Source: Mesorhizobium sp. (GTDB lineage: Bacteria; Pseudomonadota; Alphaproteobacteria; Rhizobiales; Rhizobiaceae). Taken from it: a stretch of 60,500 bases of DNA. A program made the translations under genes and the position numbers. Below, piece by piece: positions 6,952 through 16,170 of the stretch (position 1 is its first letter; every line of letters begins with the position of its first letter). Location of the stretch: the NCBI RefSeq assembly GCF_004963255.1, contig NZ_SUGA01000019.1:46978-107477 (forward strand). The letters run 5' to 3'. The notes under the pieces were generated by a model. The model was not told where the DNA came from and searched no databases. It was given only the letters and a program-made list of their open reading frames with translations.

Positions 6952-9105
6952 TTACCCTTTGCCATTCACGCCACTTCCCCACAGCGCCCGCCGGATCAGG
7001 CCGCGCTTCCTCTTCCTCGACACGAGCTCGACATCGCTCACCAGCCGCGCGCCGCCCTCACGCCGCTCCAGCGTGATCTTGCGCGTATGAAACGCTTCCA
7101 GCTCGGCGCGGTGGGCGACGCTGATGATGGTGACGGTGGGCAGTTCCTTCATCACCGTCTGCATCATCGTGTCCTGGCTCTTCTCGTCCAGCGCCGAGGT
7201 CGCCTCGTCGAGCACGACGATGTCGGGCGCATGCAGCAGGAGGCGGGCGAAGGCGAGGCGCTGCTTCTCGCCGCCGGACAGCGTCTGGTCCCACGGCGCC
7301 TCCTCCTCCAGCCGGTCCTTCAGATAGCCGAGACCGACCTTGTCGAGGGCAGCGGCGATCTCTTTCGTCTTCCAATTGTCGGCGGCGGCCGGATAGCAGG
7401 TGGCGCGGCGCAGCGTGCCGGACGGGATATAGGGACGCTGCGGCAGCATGAAGAGCCGCTTGCCCGGGTGGAAATCGACGCTGCCGCTGCCCCAGGGCCA
7501 CAGGCCCGCAATGGCGCGCACCAGCGTCGACTTGCCGGTGCCGGATTCGCCCGAGACCAGCACGCGCTCGCCGGGCTGGATCTCCACCTCGGTTTCCTTC
7601 ACCACCGAAGTGCCGTCGTCGAGCGTCACGGAGAGATTCCTGAGGCTGAGCATGGCGCCGTTCTCGGTCTCGCCGCGCTGGATGCGGCCCAGCCTGTCGT
7701 TCGCTTCGGCCCGCTCCAGCCCGTCGAGCGACATCATCAGCGAGGCGATGCGGCGGGCCGAGGCGTTCCAATCGGCAAGCCGGGGATAATTGTCGACCAG
7801 CCAGCCAAATGCGCCTTGCACCATGGCGAAGGCGGAGGCCGCCTGCATGACCTGTCCAAGGCTCATCGAGCCGTCGAGGAATTTCGGGGCGCATAAAAGC
7901 ACCGGCACGACCGGCGCGAACAGGCTGGAGCCCTGCGAGACGAGCGTGGTGCGCATGTGCTGGCCGGTGAGGCGCGCCCAGCGGCTGAGCACTGCGGCGA
8001 AGGACCGGAAGATGCCGGCATTTTCCTCCTCCTCGCCGCCGAGCAGCGCGATGCTCTCGCCGTTTTCGCGCACGCGCGTCAGCACGTAGCGGAACTCGGC
8101 TTCCGTCTGGTTCTTCTGCTCGGAAAGCTCGACGAAATGGCGGCCGATGAAGAACATCGAGGTCGAGGTGATCGCCGCATAGATGACGGCGGTGACGACG
8201 AGGAAGCCGGGCACGGTGATGACCGAGCCGCCGAGCGAAAAGCTCAGCGCGCCGCCGATGGTCCACAGCACCACGATGAAGGTCGAGGCCGACAGGAAGG
8301 CGTTGAGGACGCCGGCGACGAAATCCACCGGCGATTCCGTGGCGATCCTGAGATCCTCGGTCAGCCGGGCCTCGGGGTTGGCGTGATCGCCCTTGACGAG
8401 GTTGAGCTGGTAGTAGCGGCCGCTGGCCAGCCAGCGCTGGATGACCGCCGTGGTCAGCCAGGAGCGCCAGCGGCGCTGCATGGTCATGCGCAGATAGACC
8501 TGGGCGACAACCAAGGTGATGCTGCCGGCGACCAGCGGCAGGAAGATGGCGCTCAGCCAATAGACGGTGTGGGCGTCGCGCTGCTCGATGGCGTCGAAGA
8601 TCGCGCGGTTCCAGCGGTTGATGCCGTACTGAAAACCGACATTGACGCAGATCAGCGTGAGCAGCCCGATGGTCAGGGGCCAGGCGAGCCTGTCGCCGTG
8701 CAAACCCCAATAGCCGCGGCCGCTGATCCAGAAGCGCCGCAGAAGATACTTCTTGCGCGCCCGCTCGGCCTCTTCGGGCGAAAGCTGAGGACCCGGCTCG
8801 GCGGCCTCGGGCGGCGGCGACCCGGCATGGCCGATGGCCTCGGGCGCGGCATCGGCGGGTGGCTTTTCCTCCGGCGGGCTCCCGCCGGCCGGTGGCCTGC
8901 CTTGGCGCGCCTTGTCGCCTTTCAGCCTGTCTTCTGGTTCGTCTTCCGCTGCCTTATCCGCGCGCGGCTTCACAGCGCCACGCGGTTTCGGCTGGCGCGG
9001 CTTTTCGTGGCGCGGGGCATTGGCGCGCGACGCCGGGCGCGGCTTGCTTTCACCGCGCTCAATGGCACTGTCGTCCGGTTTCGGTTTGCGCTTGGCCGGG
9101 GGCAT
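6952..9105 (-). CDS. SbmA/BacA-type ABC exporter, fused membrane and ATPase domains
   Basis: This ~717-residue protein has a charged, Pro/Lys/Arg-rich N-terminal tail of about 120 residues. A membrane domain of the SbmA/BacA (ABC-D) type follows, with INRWNRAIFDAIEQRD and LRMTMQRRWRSWLT as family hallmarks. The ATPase domain has Walker A GESGTGKSTLVRAIAGLW, signature LSGGEKQRLAFARLLL and Walker B DIVVLDEATSALDE, so it is complete. Relatives (YddA, Rv1819c) import or export peptides, vitamin B12 or very-long-chain fatty acids; in rhizobia the related BacA is needed for symbiosis and peptide resistance. I used the ATG at 9105 rather than one six codons upstream. Palindromic repeats lie on both sides. 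The substrate is unknown and the long basic tail is unusual. Confidence 0.9.
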   Translation of the reverse strand: MPPAKRKPKPDDSAIERGESKPRPASRANAPRHEKPRQPKPRGAVKPRADKAAEDEPEDRLKGDKARQGRPPAGGSPPEEKPPADAAPEAIGHAGSPPPEAAEPGPQLSPEEAERARKKYLLRRFWISGRGYWGLHGDRLAWPLTIGLLTLICVNVGFQYGINRWNRAIFDAIEQRDAHTVYWLSAIFLPLVAGSITLVVAQVYLRMTMQRRWRSWLTTAVIQRWLASGRYYQLNLVKGDHANPEARLTEDLRIATESPVDFVAGVLNAFLSASTFIVVLWTIGGALSFSLGGSVITVPGFLVVTAVIYAAITSTSMFFIGRHFVELSEQKNQTEAEFRYVLTRVRENGESIALLGGEEEENAGIFRSFAAVLSRWARLTGQHMRTTLVSQGSSLFAPVVPVLLCAPKFLDGSMSLGQVMQAASAFAMVQGAFGWLVDNYPRLADWNASARRIASLMMSLDGLERAEANDRLGRIQRGETENGAMLSLRNLSVTLDDGTSVVKETEVEIQPGERVLVSGESGTGKSTLVRAIAGLWPWGSGSVDFHPGKRLFMLPQRPYIPSGTLRRATCYPAAADNWKTKEIAAALDKVGLGYLKDRLEEEAPWDQTLSGGEKQRLAFARLLLHAPDIVVLDEATSALDEKSQDTMMQTVMKELPTVTIISVAHRAELEAFHTRKITLERREGGARLVSDVELVSRKRKRGLIRRALWGSGVNGKG

Positions 9106-9172
9106 CGCGCGACAACGGCCCAAAAATCAAAAGGTTTCACGAGAGCGCCACCCAAAGCAATCGCATAGGGCG

Positions 9173-9214
9173 CCCCGCTCTCCGTCTCGGCTTCGCCCAG
9201 CCACCTCTCCCCCG
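9173..9214 (+). repeat. Family-2 palindromic repeat unit
   Basis: The sequence has CCCCGCTCTCCGTCTCGGCT, a short turn, then CCAGCCACCTCTCCCCCG, matching the core at 6638-6690. It fills most of the gap between the end of the GGDEF-EAL gene and the start of the ABC exporter. Confidence 0.65.
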
Positions 9215-9220
9215 CCTTTG

Positions 9221-11191
9221 TCAGGCGGCGCTGCCGCTGCGGGGATTGCGCAACGGCTCGAAAATAACCTCGCCGGCCGCGTCGAAAGCGAGCGCGTCGT
9301 GCATCGGCAGTGCCGCCGAAAACAGATAGCCCTGCGCGATCATGCAGCCCAGCGAGCGCAGGATCATGCGGTCGGCATCCGTCTCTACGCCCTCGGCCAT
9401 CACCTCTATCCCCAGCGTGCGGCCAAGGCCGATCACCGCCTCGACCACGGCCTGGTCCTCCACGGATTTCGCAAGGTCGCGCACGAAATCCTTGTCGATC
9501 TTGATCTTGCGGATGCGGCTGTCCTTCAGCGACACCAGGGTCGAGAAACCGGTGCCGAAATCGTCGAGAACGATCGATATGCCGGCATCCGCCAGGCGCC
9601 CGACCTTTTGGCCGACCCGGTCGCGGTCGACCGGCGCCTCCTCGGTGATCTCGATCTCGAGCATCGCGGCCGGCACGTTCTTCGCCTTGAGGCCGTCGAG
9701 GATCATGTCGTCGACATTGCCGGCCTCGAGCTCGCGCGGTGAAAGGTTCATCGCCACCCGCACATCCGGCCGACCCTGCCGCACCAGCTCTGCGATCATG
9801 GCGCAGCAATTGAGGAACACCGTTTCGGTCAAAAGCGAAAGCAGGCCGGTCTCGCGCGCGGCGGTGACGATCTCGGGCGGCGAGATGGCGCCATGGACCT
9901 CGTGCTGCCAGCGCAGCAGCGCCTCGAAGCCGACGACCGCGCTGGTGTCGAGCCGCACCAGCGGCTGGAACCAGCAGCAAAGAGCACCGTTTTCGATAGC
10001 TCCACGCAGATCGCGCTCGATGCGGTTCCTGCGCTCCAGCGCGGCGTCGAGATCCGCGTCGAACAGGCAGTATTCGTTCCTGCCGCCGCGCTTGGCCGAA
10101 TAGAGCGCGAAATCGGCCTTGAGCAGCATCTCCGTCAATTGCGGCTTGTCCGCCTGATAGATGCCGATCGAGGCGCCGACGCGCACCGAATTCAGCTCCG
10201 GATCCGGATTGGCGATGGCCGCGATGATGGTGGATGCAAGCTCGCCGGCCGCCTGCGGCGACCTGCAGGCGGAGAAGAGCAGCACGAACTCGTCGCCGCC
10301 GATGCGCGCGATCGTGGCCCCATGCGGGGCGTGGTCCTCGATCCGGCGCGCCACCTTGACCAGCAGGCCGTCGCCGATGGTGTGGCCATAGGTGTCGTTG
10401 ACGGATTTGAAGCCGTCGAGGTCGATCAGCATGGCCACGAACGGGCCGTCGGAAACGCCGAGCCCGGCGATCGCCTGCTCCAGCCCGTTGCGGTTGAGCA
10501 GGCCCGTCAGCGGATCGCGCCTGGAGTTGCGTTCCATCTCGGCGGCGAACTCGCGCGCCTCGTATTTGAGCCGGCTCGTCTCGCGAAAGCGAGATTGTCC
10601 CAGAAGCGCGCTTCTGATCATGCCGCCGAGGAACAGCAGGATGGTGAAGCCCAGCACGTCGTTCTCGACGCGGCCTTGCGCCAGCACGCAGGCGGCGGCG
10701 GTGAGAAGCGGCAGCGTGATGAAGTTGATCGAGGCCGGCGCGTGGGAGGTGCAGTAGGTGACCGAGCCGGCCGAGGCGCCGGCGAGCACGATCAGATAGA
10801 GCGGCGCCTGGGCGGTGGTGTATCCGTCGCTGAGCAGCGCCAGGAACGACCAGGCGATACCCGACGCCAGCGCCAGCAGGCCATAGAGGGAAAGCCGGAC
10901 GCCGACCGCCTCCGGCCGCTCGTCGGCCGCGCCCGACTGGGCGAGCGCGAGCACCACGCGCGCGCCATTGACCAGGGCGATCGCGGCAAACCACGCCACC
11001 GCGGCAAGGCCGCGGCCCGACAGAAGCTGCACCGCCAGGATCAGGGCCGCCAGCACCGTGCCGATAGGCATCGAGATGAAGACGCCCTTGCTCATATCGG
11101 CAAGCTGATCGCGCAGGATGCCGGCGTCCACGGCTTCGCTCCGCCCTCCGGAAGAGGGACCCGCAGCCAGCCGCTCATCATGCCATGTCAT
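9221..11191 (-). CDS. Membrane-bound GGDEF-EAL cyclic-di-GMP enzyme
   Basis: This 656-residue protein begins with about 50 soluble residues, then five or six membrane helices (residues about 45-190, with no recognised sensor domain). The GGDEF domain has an intact active loop, RIGGDEFVLLF, so cyclase activity is plausible. The EAL domain has GFEALLRW, NLSPRELE and LDDFGTGFSTLVSL, so the phosphodiesterase metal and catalytic residues also look intact. It should make and/or degrade cyclic-di-GMP at the inner membrane, controlling motility and surface polysaccharide. The gene is monocistronic, with a 5-bp-arm palindrome (CCTAATTGGTTAGG) at about 11194-11207 immediately before the start. Confidence 0.92.
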   Translation of the reverse strand: MTWHDERLAAGPSSGGRSEAVDAGILRDQLADMSKGVFISMPIGTVLAALILAVQLLSGRGLAAVAWFAAIALVNGARVVLALAQSGAADERPEAVGVRLSLYGLLALASGIAWSFLALLSDGYTTAQAPLYLIVLAGASAGSVTYCTSHAPASINFITLPLLTAAACVLAQGRVENDVLGFTILLFLGGMIRSALLGQSRFRETSRLKYEAREFAAEMERNSRRDPLTGLLNRNGLEQAIAGLGVSDGPFVAMLIDLDGFKSVNDTYGHTIGDGLLVKVARRIEDHAPHGATIARIGGDEFVLLFSACRSPQAAGELASTIIAAIANPDPELNSVRVGASIGIYQADKPQLTEMLLKADFALYSAKRGGRNEYCLFDADLDAALERRNRIERDLRGAIENGALCCWFQPLVRLDTSAVVGFEALLRWQHEVHGAISPPEIVTAARETGLLSLLTETVFLNCCAMIAELVRQGRPDVRVAMNLSPRELEAGNVDDMILDGLKAKNVPAAMLEIEITEEAPVDRDRVGQKVGRLADAGISIVLDDFGTGFSTLVSLKDSRIRKIKIDKDFVRDLAKSVEDQAVVEAVIGLGRTLGIEVMAEGVETDADRMILRSLGCMIAQGYLFSAALPMHDALAFDAAGEVIFEPLRNPRSGSAA

Positions 11192-11396
11192 GACCTAATT
11201 GGTTAGGCGACCGGGATGAAAATCGTGTTAAGGATTTCAGCGGTTTACGGAGCATTTCCTGATTAGGAACTGACGGCGCCAGAAGCTCGGAGAAAACAGG
11301 GCGCCGATGGCCTAGCGGAATTTATCGCCATGGCACGGCGCGAGAAAAACCCTATCGTGTTTGTGTGACCGGCAAGCCCAAGCGGAGTTCCAACCC

Positions 11397-12545
11397 ATGA
11401 CCCTCACCAATCGAGACATCGTCGAGCTGACCGAATGGCGCCGCAAGCTGCACCGGCAGCCGGAAATTTCCAACGAGGAGGAGAAGACGGCGAAGGAAGT
11501 GGTGGACTTCCTCGCCGATACCGGGCCCGACAAGGTGCTGACGGGGCTCGGCGGCCATGGCGTGGCGGCGGTCTATGACAGCGGCCAGGTCGGGCCGACG
11601 GTGCTGTTCCGCTCGGAGCTCGACGCGCTGCCCATCGAGGAGCTTTCGGGCGTCGCGCATTCTTCGCAAGTGCCGGGCAAGTCGCATATGTGCGGGCATG
11701 ATGGGCACACCGCGATCCTGGCCGCGCTCGGCCGCCAGTTCGGGCGTGACCGGCCGGCGCGCGGGCGCGTCGTGCTGATGTTCCAGCCGGCGGAGGAAAC
11801 CGGCAATGGCGCGGCCGGCGTCGTCGCCGATCCGCGCTTTGCCGAGATCGCGCCGGACTTCGCCTTTTCGCTGCACAATCTGCCCGGCGTGCCGTTCGGC
11901 GAGGCGCGGCTCAAGGCCGGCACCGTCAACTGCGCCTCGCGCGGCATGCGCATCGTGCTCGAGGGCAAGACCGCGCATTCCTCGATGCCGGAAACCGGCA
12001 CCTCGCCGATGCCGGCGGTGAGCGAGTTGATGCCGGCGCTGCCCGCGCTCGGGCGCGGCACCTTCGCCGACGACGATTTCGGCATGGTGACCGTCACCCA
12101 TTGTTCGATGGGCGAAGCCGTGTTCGGCATCGCGCCGGGCTATGCGGAAGTGTGGGCGACGCTGCGCACCAGGCGCGACGAGCGCATGGCCGAACTCGTC
12201 GCCGCCGCGGAGGCGCTTGCCGGGAAAATCGCGGCCAAGCACGGTCTCTCGGTGCGCTTCGACTATCACGAGATCTTCGTCGCCAGCGTCAACGCGCCGG
12301 ACGCGGTGGAACATCTCGCCCGCGCGCTCGACCAGGAAGGCGTTGCCCGCAGCGAGGCGGCCCTGCCGATGCGCGCCTCGGAGGATTTCGGCATTTTCGG
12401 CCACAGCGCCAAATCGGCCATGTTCTTCCTCGGCGCCGGCGAAAGGCACCCATCGCTGCACAACCCCGACTATGATTTTCCCGACGACCTGATCCCGATC
12501 GGCTCGCGGATCTTCATGCGCGCGGCGCGCAATTTGCTTGGCTGA
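11397..12545 (+). CDS. M20-family amidohydrolase
   Basis: This 382-residue protein belongs to the amidohydrolase subgroup of peptidase family M20 (hippurate hydrolase, N-acyl-amino-acid and IAA-conjugate hydrolases). Motifs are WRRKLHRQPEIS at the N-terminus, the metal-binding HMCGHDGHTAILAALG, the acidic base EETGNGAAGV, and the C-terminal HPSLHNPDYDFPDDLIP. The dimerisation lid lies between residues about 180 and 290. It should hydrolyse an N-acyl or N-carbamoyl amino-acid amide with a di-metal centre. The ATG at 11397 has GGAG upstream and is preferred over an earlier in-frame start at 11361. The DNA glycosylase gene begins only 13 bp downstream and is probably co-transcribed. Confidence 0.9.
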   Translation: MTLTNRDIVELTEWRRKLHRQPEISNEEEKTAKEVVDFLADTGPDKVLTGLGGHGVAAVYDSGQVGPTVLFRSELDALPIEELSGVAHSSQVPGKSHMCGHDGHTAILAALGRQFGRDRPARGRVVLMFQPAEETGNGAAGVVADPRFAEIAPDFAFSLHNLPGVPFGEARLKAGTVNCASRGMRIVLEGKTAHSSMPETGTSPMPAVSELMPALPALGRGTFADDDFGMVTVTHCSMGEAVFGIAPGYAEVWATLRTRRDERMAELVAAAEALAGKIAAKHGLSVRFDYHEIFVASVNAPDAVEHLARALDQEGVARSEAALPMRASEDFGIFGHSAKSAMFFLGAGERHPSLHNPDYDFPDDLIPIGSRIFMRAARNLLG

Positions 12546-12558
12546 TCGAACGCCTACG

Positions 12559-13116
12559 ATGGTCGATCCGGCCGACGCCGATTTCTTCGCCCGCGACGCG
12601 CTTGTGGTCGCCCGCGCGCTGATCGGCGCCACGCTTGCGCTCTCCGGTGTCGGCGGCATCATCGTCGAGACCGAGGCCTACCGGCCCGACGATCCCGCCT
12701 CGCATGCCTATCGTGGCCGCACGCCGCGCAACGCGCCGATGTATGGCGCGCCCGGCTCGGCCTATGTGTACCGCTCCTATGGCCTGCACTGGTGCCTGAA
12801 CGCGGTATGCCTGCCGGGCAGCGCCGTGCTGATCCGCGCGCTCCAGCCACTATCCGGCATCGCCGAGATGCGGGGCCGGCGCGGCGTAGATGACGAGCGG
12901 CTGCTCTGCTCCGGTCCCGGCAAGCTCTGCCAGGCGCTGGGCATCGACGGCTCGCACAATCGCCTGCCGCTCTCCACGCCGCCTTTCGAGTTCGCCCCGT
13001 CGCGGGCCGATCCCTCCGCCATCGTCAGCGGCCGCCGGATCGGCCTGACCAAGGCGGTGGAATTCGAGTGGCGGTTCGGGCTTGCCGGGTCGGCCTATCT
13101 CAGCCGCAGGTTCTGA
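12559..13116 (+). CDS. 3-methyladenine DNA glycosylase (MPG/AAG family)
   Basis: This 185-residue protein has the length and motifs of the AlkA-unrelated AAG/MPG family. It shows ALIGATLA, IVETEAYRPDDPASHAYRG with the catalytic Glu, RNAPMYGAPGSAYVYRSYGL, the Asn-containing LHWCLNAVC, and GPGKLCQALGID. It removes alkylated purines such as 3-methyladenine and hypoxanthine from DNA to start base excision repair. An upstream TTG at 12538 would overlap the amidohydrolase stop; the ATG at 12559 is the simpler choice. The call is secure; only the start is uncertain. Confidence 0.92.
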   Translation: MVDPADADFFARDALVVARALIGATLALSGVGGIIVETEAYRPDDPASHAYRGRTPRNAPMYGAPGSAYVYRSYGLHWCLNAVCLPGSAVLIRALQPLSGIAEMRGRRGVDDERLLCSGPGKLCQALGIDGSHNRLPLSTPPFEFAPSRADPSAIVSGRRIGLTKAVEFEWRFGLAGSAYLSRRF

Positions 13117-13195
13117 TCCTGCTTGTCCTCTTCCGCCTCCTGCGCGGATCAATCGCGGTCAGCGCGCGTTGAGGTCAGTGATTGAGGAGGAGATG

Positions 13196-13492
13196 ATGGC
13201 GACCGACAAATACGAACGTATCCAGCGCCGCGCCTACGAGATCTGGAAGCAGAGCGGCGAAGGCCACGGTCAGAACGAGGAGCACTGGCACCAGGCGCGC
13301 GAGGAGATCGAGCGCGAGGACAAAGGCTTGGGGGAACAGCCGGGCGCCGCGATGCCCGGAGCGGTGACGATCCCTGTCGGCCAACCGGATCCTTTGGCAG
13401 CCGAGGCGCTGGCGCGCAAAGCAACGAGCAACCGACCCGACGGGCCCGCGCACAATCCGGCCCCGACGAAGCGCAGCCGGCGCAAAGGCTGA
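13196..13492 (+). CDS. DUF2934 family protein
   Basis: This 98-residue protein starts at the second of two adjacent ATGs, five bases after GAGGAGG. Residues 4-40 match the DUF2934 signature (IQRRAYEIWKQSGEGHGQNE, then an EHW motif and a Glu-rich helix). The remainder is a low-complexity tail ending in basic TKRSRRKG. DUF2934 proteins are short, have no known biochemical role and are common in rhizobial stress-related gene neighbourhoods. A second DUF2934 protein lies at 32349-32672. Confidence 0.85.
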   Translation: MATDKYERIQRRAYEIWKQSGEGHGQNEEHWHQAREEIEREDKGLGEQPGAAMPGAVTIPVGQPDPLAAEALARKATSNRPDGPAHNPAPTKRSRRKG

Positions 13493-13576
13493 GCCGTCAT
13501 CGTGATAGATGTGGGTGGTCGCGGGCTCGCGGAAGCTGCGCCACCGGCGGGAGTGCTGGGCACGTCGATCGTCGAA

Positions 13577-13600
13577 CGCCGCGGCCGGGGAGCCGCGGCG
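13577..13600. terminator. GC-rich hairpin between convergent genes
   Basis: CGCCGCGGC and GCCGCGGCG form a perfect nine-base-pair stem with a six-base loop. It sits between the DUF2934 gene ending at 13492 and the DUF982 gene ending at 13611, so it could terminate both. There is no T-run on either side. Confidence 0.5.
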
Positions 13601-13610
13601 ACCGCTCTCC

Positions 13611-13913
13611 TCACGTGGGCTGCGAAGGCGTCATCCATTCCTCGGCCGCTCGCGCCGCCGCGAGCTCGAATGCGTCTGGCGCCAGAATGCCGCGGGCAGC
13701 GGCGAAGGCCTCGAAGGCAACGCGAACGGCCTCGGCATCGCATTCGCCGCCGAGAGCGGCCTGACATAAGGCCAATGTCGCGGCGTGGCTGGGACTGCGG
13801 CTGCCCGTCCATTCGTCCAGAAACTGATAAGCCTCGATGACCGAGTCGATCTCGTGGGGAAAGCCGAGACCGACGAAAACAGCGACGGGCCTCGAAAAGC
13901 GCATGGCGGGCAT
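13611..13913 (-). CDS. DUF982 family protein
   Basis: This 100-residue protein has an AGGAG ribosome site seven bases before its ATG. It shows the DUF982 pattern: an N-terminal strand VAVFVGLGFPHEI, IEAYQFLDEWTG, a helix with ALCQAALGGECDAEAVRVAF, and a C-terminal helix. The family is found mainly in rhizobia and its function is unknown. Two more members lie at 26771-27073 and 27101-27385. Confidence 0.87.
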   Translation of the reverse strand: MPAMRFSRPVAVFVGLGFPHEIDSVIEAYQFLDEWTGSRSPSHAATLALCQAALGGECDAEAVRVAFEAFAAARGILAPDAFELAAARAAEEWMTPSQPT

Positions 13914-14018
13914 GGATTAACTCCTGTGGTGGGGTGCTTGCACAACGCACACCGCCAATCGGGGTTGCAGCCTGAAAACGATTATCCGGCGTCGGACCGC
14001 CGAGCCCTGCCCTTCCGT

Positions 14019-14333
14019 TCACACTAGCATGCTGTCGAAAATGAAAATCTGAACGCCTGACTCATCCGGCGCGTAGAGCCGGCGATCCGCGCCGGCCGCT
14101 TTTCCCTCGAGGCTGGCGAAGCCCTTTTTCATGGCGTCGAGATCGTCGAAATGAAGTGTCCCGATCAGGTAGACGTCGGACGGTCCGGCGAGCGCCGTGA
14201 TCGGCCCCCGGCTTACTTCGTATTTCCTCAAGCCCGGTATCTTCTTGGCCAGCGGTATATGCGTCTCGAAATAGTGCCTGTCGAACGCCTGCGCGTCGGC
14301 TGGCTGCTTGTAGATGACGATCATTCCAGCCAT
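14019..14333 (-). CDS. EthD-domain protein
   Basis: This 104-residue protein is a single ferredoxin-like EthD/dimeric alpha-beta barrel domain. Its pattern is MIVIYKQPADAQAFDRHYFE, THIPLAKKIPGLRKYEVSRG and a C-terminal FIFDSML strand. EthD was first found next to ETBE-degrading P450 genes; stand-alone members may help degrade small organic compounds. A GGAG ribosome site precedes the ATG. It has no obvious operon partner. Confidence 0.85.
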   Translation of the reverse strand: MAGMIVIYKQPADAQAFDRHYFETHIPLAKKIPGLRKYEVSRGPITALAGPSDVYLIGTLHFDDLDAMKKGFASLEGKAAGADRRLYAPDESGVQIFIFDSMLV

Positions 14334-14528
14334 TGCGGCTCTCCTTTTCGGTGCGGACGAACCAAGGACGAAGCGGCGGGTGAAAACGGAACGAGGTGTT
14401 GAAAAATTTCGGAGAACGCCTCGACGGGCGGCGACAGCGCTTGTCCGGCTCTCTCCTTTGCCGCCATCTCGCTTGTGCGAAGAAGGATTCTGTGGTCTCT
14501 CCGGCCTTAAATTAGCGAGGACTCAAGG

Positions 14529-14888
14529 ATGAGACATGCGGTGATCGCCGCGCTCTGCGCGGGTGTGGCTGGATGCGTGTCCTCTCCGGCCGACTACGGC
14601 GCGTCGCTGTCGCAACAGGATCCGAAATGGGCATCGCCGGGCTGCCAGCAGGCCCGCGCCGCCGCCGCTGACTATGCGCAGCGCGAGAAGGACCATCCCG
14701 GCTGGGGCATGGGCGTGCTGCTTGGACCCTACAGCATGGGGATGGTGGCGGCCGTGAAGGAGCATGAGCGGCAGCAGCGGCTGCTGCTCGCCCGCCAGAC
14801 GCACCTGCAGTGCTCAAGCCGGCCGCTGCCGAAGGAGCTGGATTTCGATCCGGCAATCTATGCGCCGAAGAAGGAGCATTATCCGTAA
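14529..14888 (+). CDS. Small putative lipoprotein
   Basis: This 119-residue protein has a short hydrophobic N-terminus ending in a lipobox-like AGVAGC, so the Cys at residue 16 would be lipidated. The mature part has further Cys residues (GCQQARAAAADYAQ and LQCSSRPLPK), a Gly/Met segment MGVLLGPYSMGMV and a charged helical part. I do not recognise a family. CAAGG precedes the ATG. Confidence 0.75.
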   Translation: MRHAVIAALCAGVAGCVSSPADYGASLSQQDPKWASPGCQQARAAAADYAQREKDHPGWGMGVLLGPYSMGMVAAVKEHERQQRLLLARQTHLQCSSRPLPKELDFDPAIYAPKKEHYP

Positions 14889-14919
14889 GCTGACCGCCGC
14901 GTTGCGGTTCAGGCGCAAA

Positions 14920-15444
14920 CTAACTCCACGCCTTCAGCAGCGGGCCATCTTCGCCAAAAAGCGGATCCTTGTCCGGCCGGCGGACCTCCGGAATCGAGCG
15001 CAGGGCCTCGGCGTGCTGCTCGGGGCTCCGGCACAGATCGTAAGTGCCGAAGGGCGGATAGGCGCCGACCACCAGGAGATCGGCCGAGCCGGACAGGCGC
15101 TGGTGGCCCGTGCCGGCGGGCAGCACCGCCACGTCGCCCGCCTTGACCTCGAGCACCTTGCCCTTGTCGCCGCCGAAGCGCAGCTCGGCGGAGCCGCGCG
15201 CGATGCCCAGCACCTCATGAATGCGCGAGTGATAATGGACGAAGCCGTAGATGCCGTTGCGCCAGCTGTCGCCCCAGCCATTGGCGCCAAAAATATCCTC
15301 AAAGACGGCCGCCGGATCGGCGCCGTCCGGCAGCGGCACAGCGCCGGGATAGACAAGCATGGGCCAGCGCGGATGATTGGGCACCAGCCCGTCATCGGCG
15401 AAGCGAAAGGTGAGAGGCTCCTGCCTTTTGACCTGTTGCGCCAT
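14920..15444 (-). CDS. Cupin-domain protein (YjlB-like)
   Basis: This 174-residue protein carries a cupin fold with the motif VHYHSRIHEVLGIARGSAEL in the first conserved box, where several His and a Glu would bind metal, and DVAVLPAGTGHQRLSGSADL in the second. The layout matches small YjlB-type cupins of unknown substrate. I chose the ATG at 15444 because GGGAG and AAGG lie upstream; an ATG seven codons earlier is less likely. Confidence 0.83.
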   Translation of the reverse strand: MAQQVKRQEPLTFRFADDGLVPNHPRWPMLVYPGAVPLPDGADPAAVFEDIFGANGWGDSWRNGIYGFVHYHSRIHEVLGIARGSAELRFGGDKGKVLEVKAGDVAVLPAGTGHQRLSGSADLLVVGAYPPFGTYDLCRSPEQHAEALRSIPEVRRPDKDPLFGEDGPLLKAWS

Positions 15445-15585
15445 CCTTGTCACTCCCTGCAGCACTGTCGGGTCTAACGGTTTGCGGCGCGCTTTGCTCC
15501 GGTCAGCAACGTCGTCAGCATGGACTTGGGCGCGCCCAGCGGGCCGGTAGTCGGCAGTGAGCGCCTAAAGAGCATGTGCCGGTGG

Positions 15586-15918
15586 TTACTGCGTGAGCAA
15601 CCGCGAGACCTTGAGCCGCGGCGCGAAGAAGCAGCGCAGATAGGGCTGGTTGGTGATGACGTATCTGTTCTCGCAGATATGGTATCGGCCGTCCGGCGAT
15701 TCCTGCACGCGCTCGCGCGGGATGTTGAAGCCATCGGGCAGATAGACATAGCCGCCGTCGGCCCTGGACTGCACCGAGGACTCCGGTATGGGGCGGCAAT
15801 CCGTGCCGCCGCAACATTTGAAGTTCGTTATCGGATCGACCTTGTTTTGGTACCAGTCGTGGGCGTTGGCGCCTGTCGCGGCGGCAAGGCAGATGGCGGT
15901 GACGATGACCCTTCGCAT
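15586..15918 (-). CDS. Small exported protein of unknown function
   Basis: This 110-residue protein starts with a signal peptide (MRRVIVTAICLAAATGANA) cut before HDWYQNKVDP. The mature chain contains the striking motif NFKCCGGTDCRPIP and a later YHICENRYVI, giving four Cys, plus LRCFFAPRLK near the end. This arrangement suggests a disulphide-stabilised periplasmic protein or a metal site. Similar short exported proteins with a CCxxxDC motif are common in rhizobia, but I know of no assigned function. Confidence 0.75.
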   Translation of the reverse strand: MRRVIVTAICLAAATGANAHDWYQNKVDPITNFKCCGGTDCRPIPESSVQSRADGGYVYLPDGFNIPRERVQESPDGRYHICENRYVITNQPYLRCFFAPRLKVSRLLTQ

Positions 15919-16170
15919 GGCGTTCCTCGACGAAGCGGAGGCGCTGCTCAAGCGTCAACGTATATAGCGTTCCGCTAAAGATGCCATTGGTCCGCGAGGG
16001 GCGGACGCTGCTCCGGCAAGCGGCGCTCGGAACTGAAAGACCGCAATGGATGAAAGCGGAATTTCAATCTAAGTCTTACCCGCCCCGGCCACCGCCCATG
16101 AAACGTCTCGCCTATCCATAGAGGTACGCGGACGTCTTATTTGTTTTCGGAAGTGCAGGTTCGCGGGCCA

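Noticed and set aside
11352..12662. 436-codon frame antisense to the amidohydrolase
   Set aside because: The + strand frame has the complete M20 motif set; the antisense translation has none.
13502..13840. 112-codon + strand frame opposite the DUF982 gene
   Set aside because: It is antisense to a recognisable DUF982 protein with a good ribosome site and shows only Arg/Pro/Ala-rich sequence.
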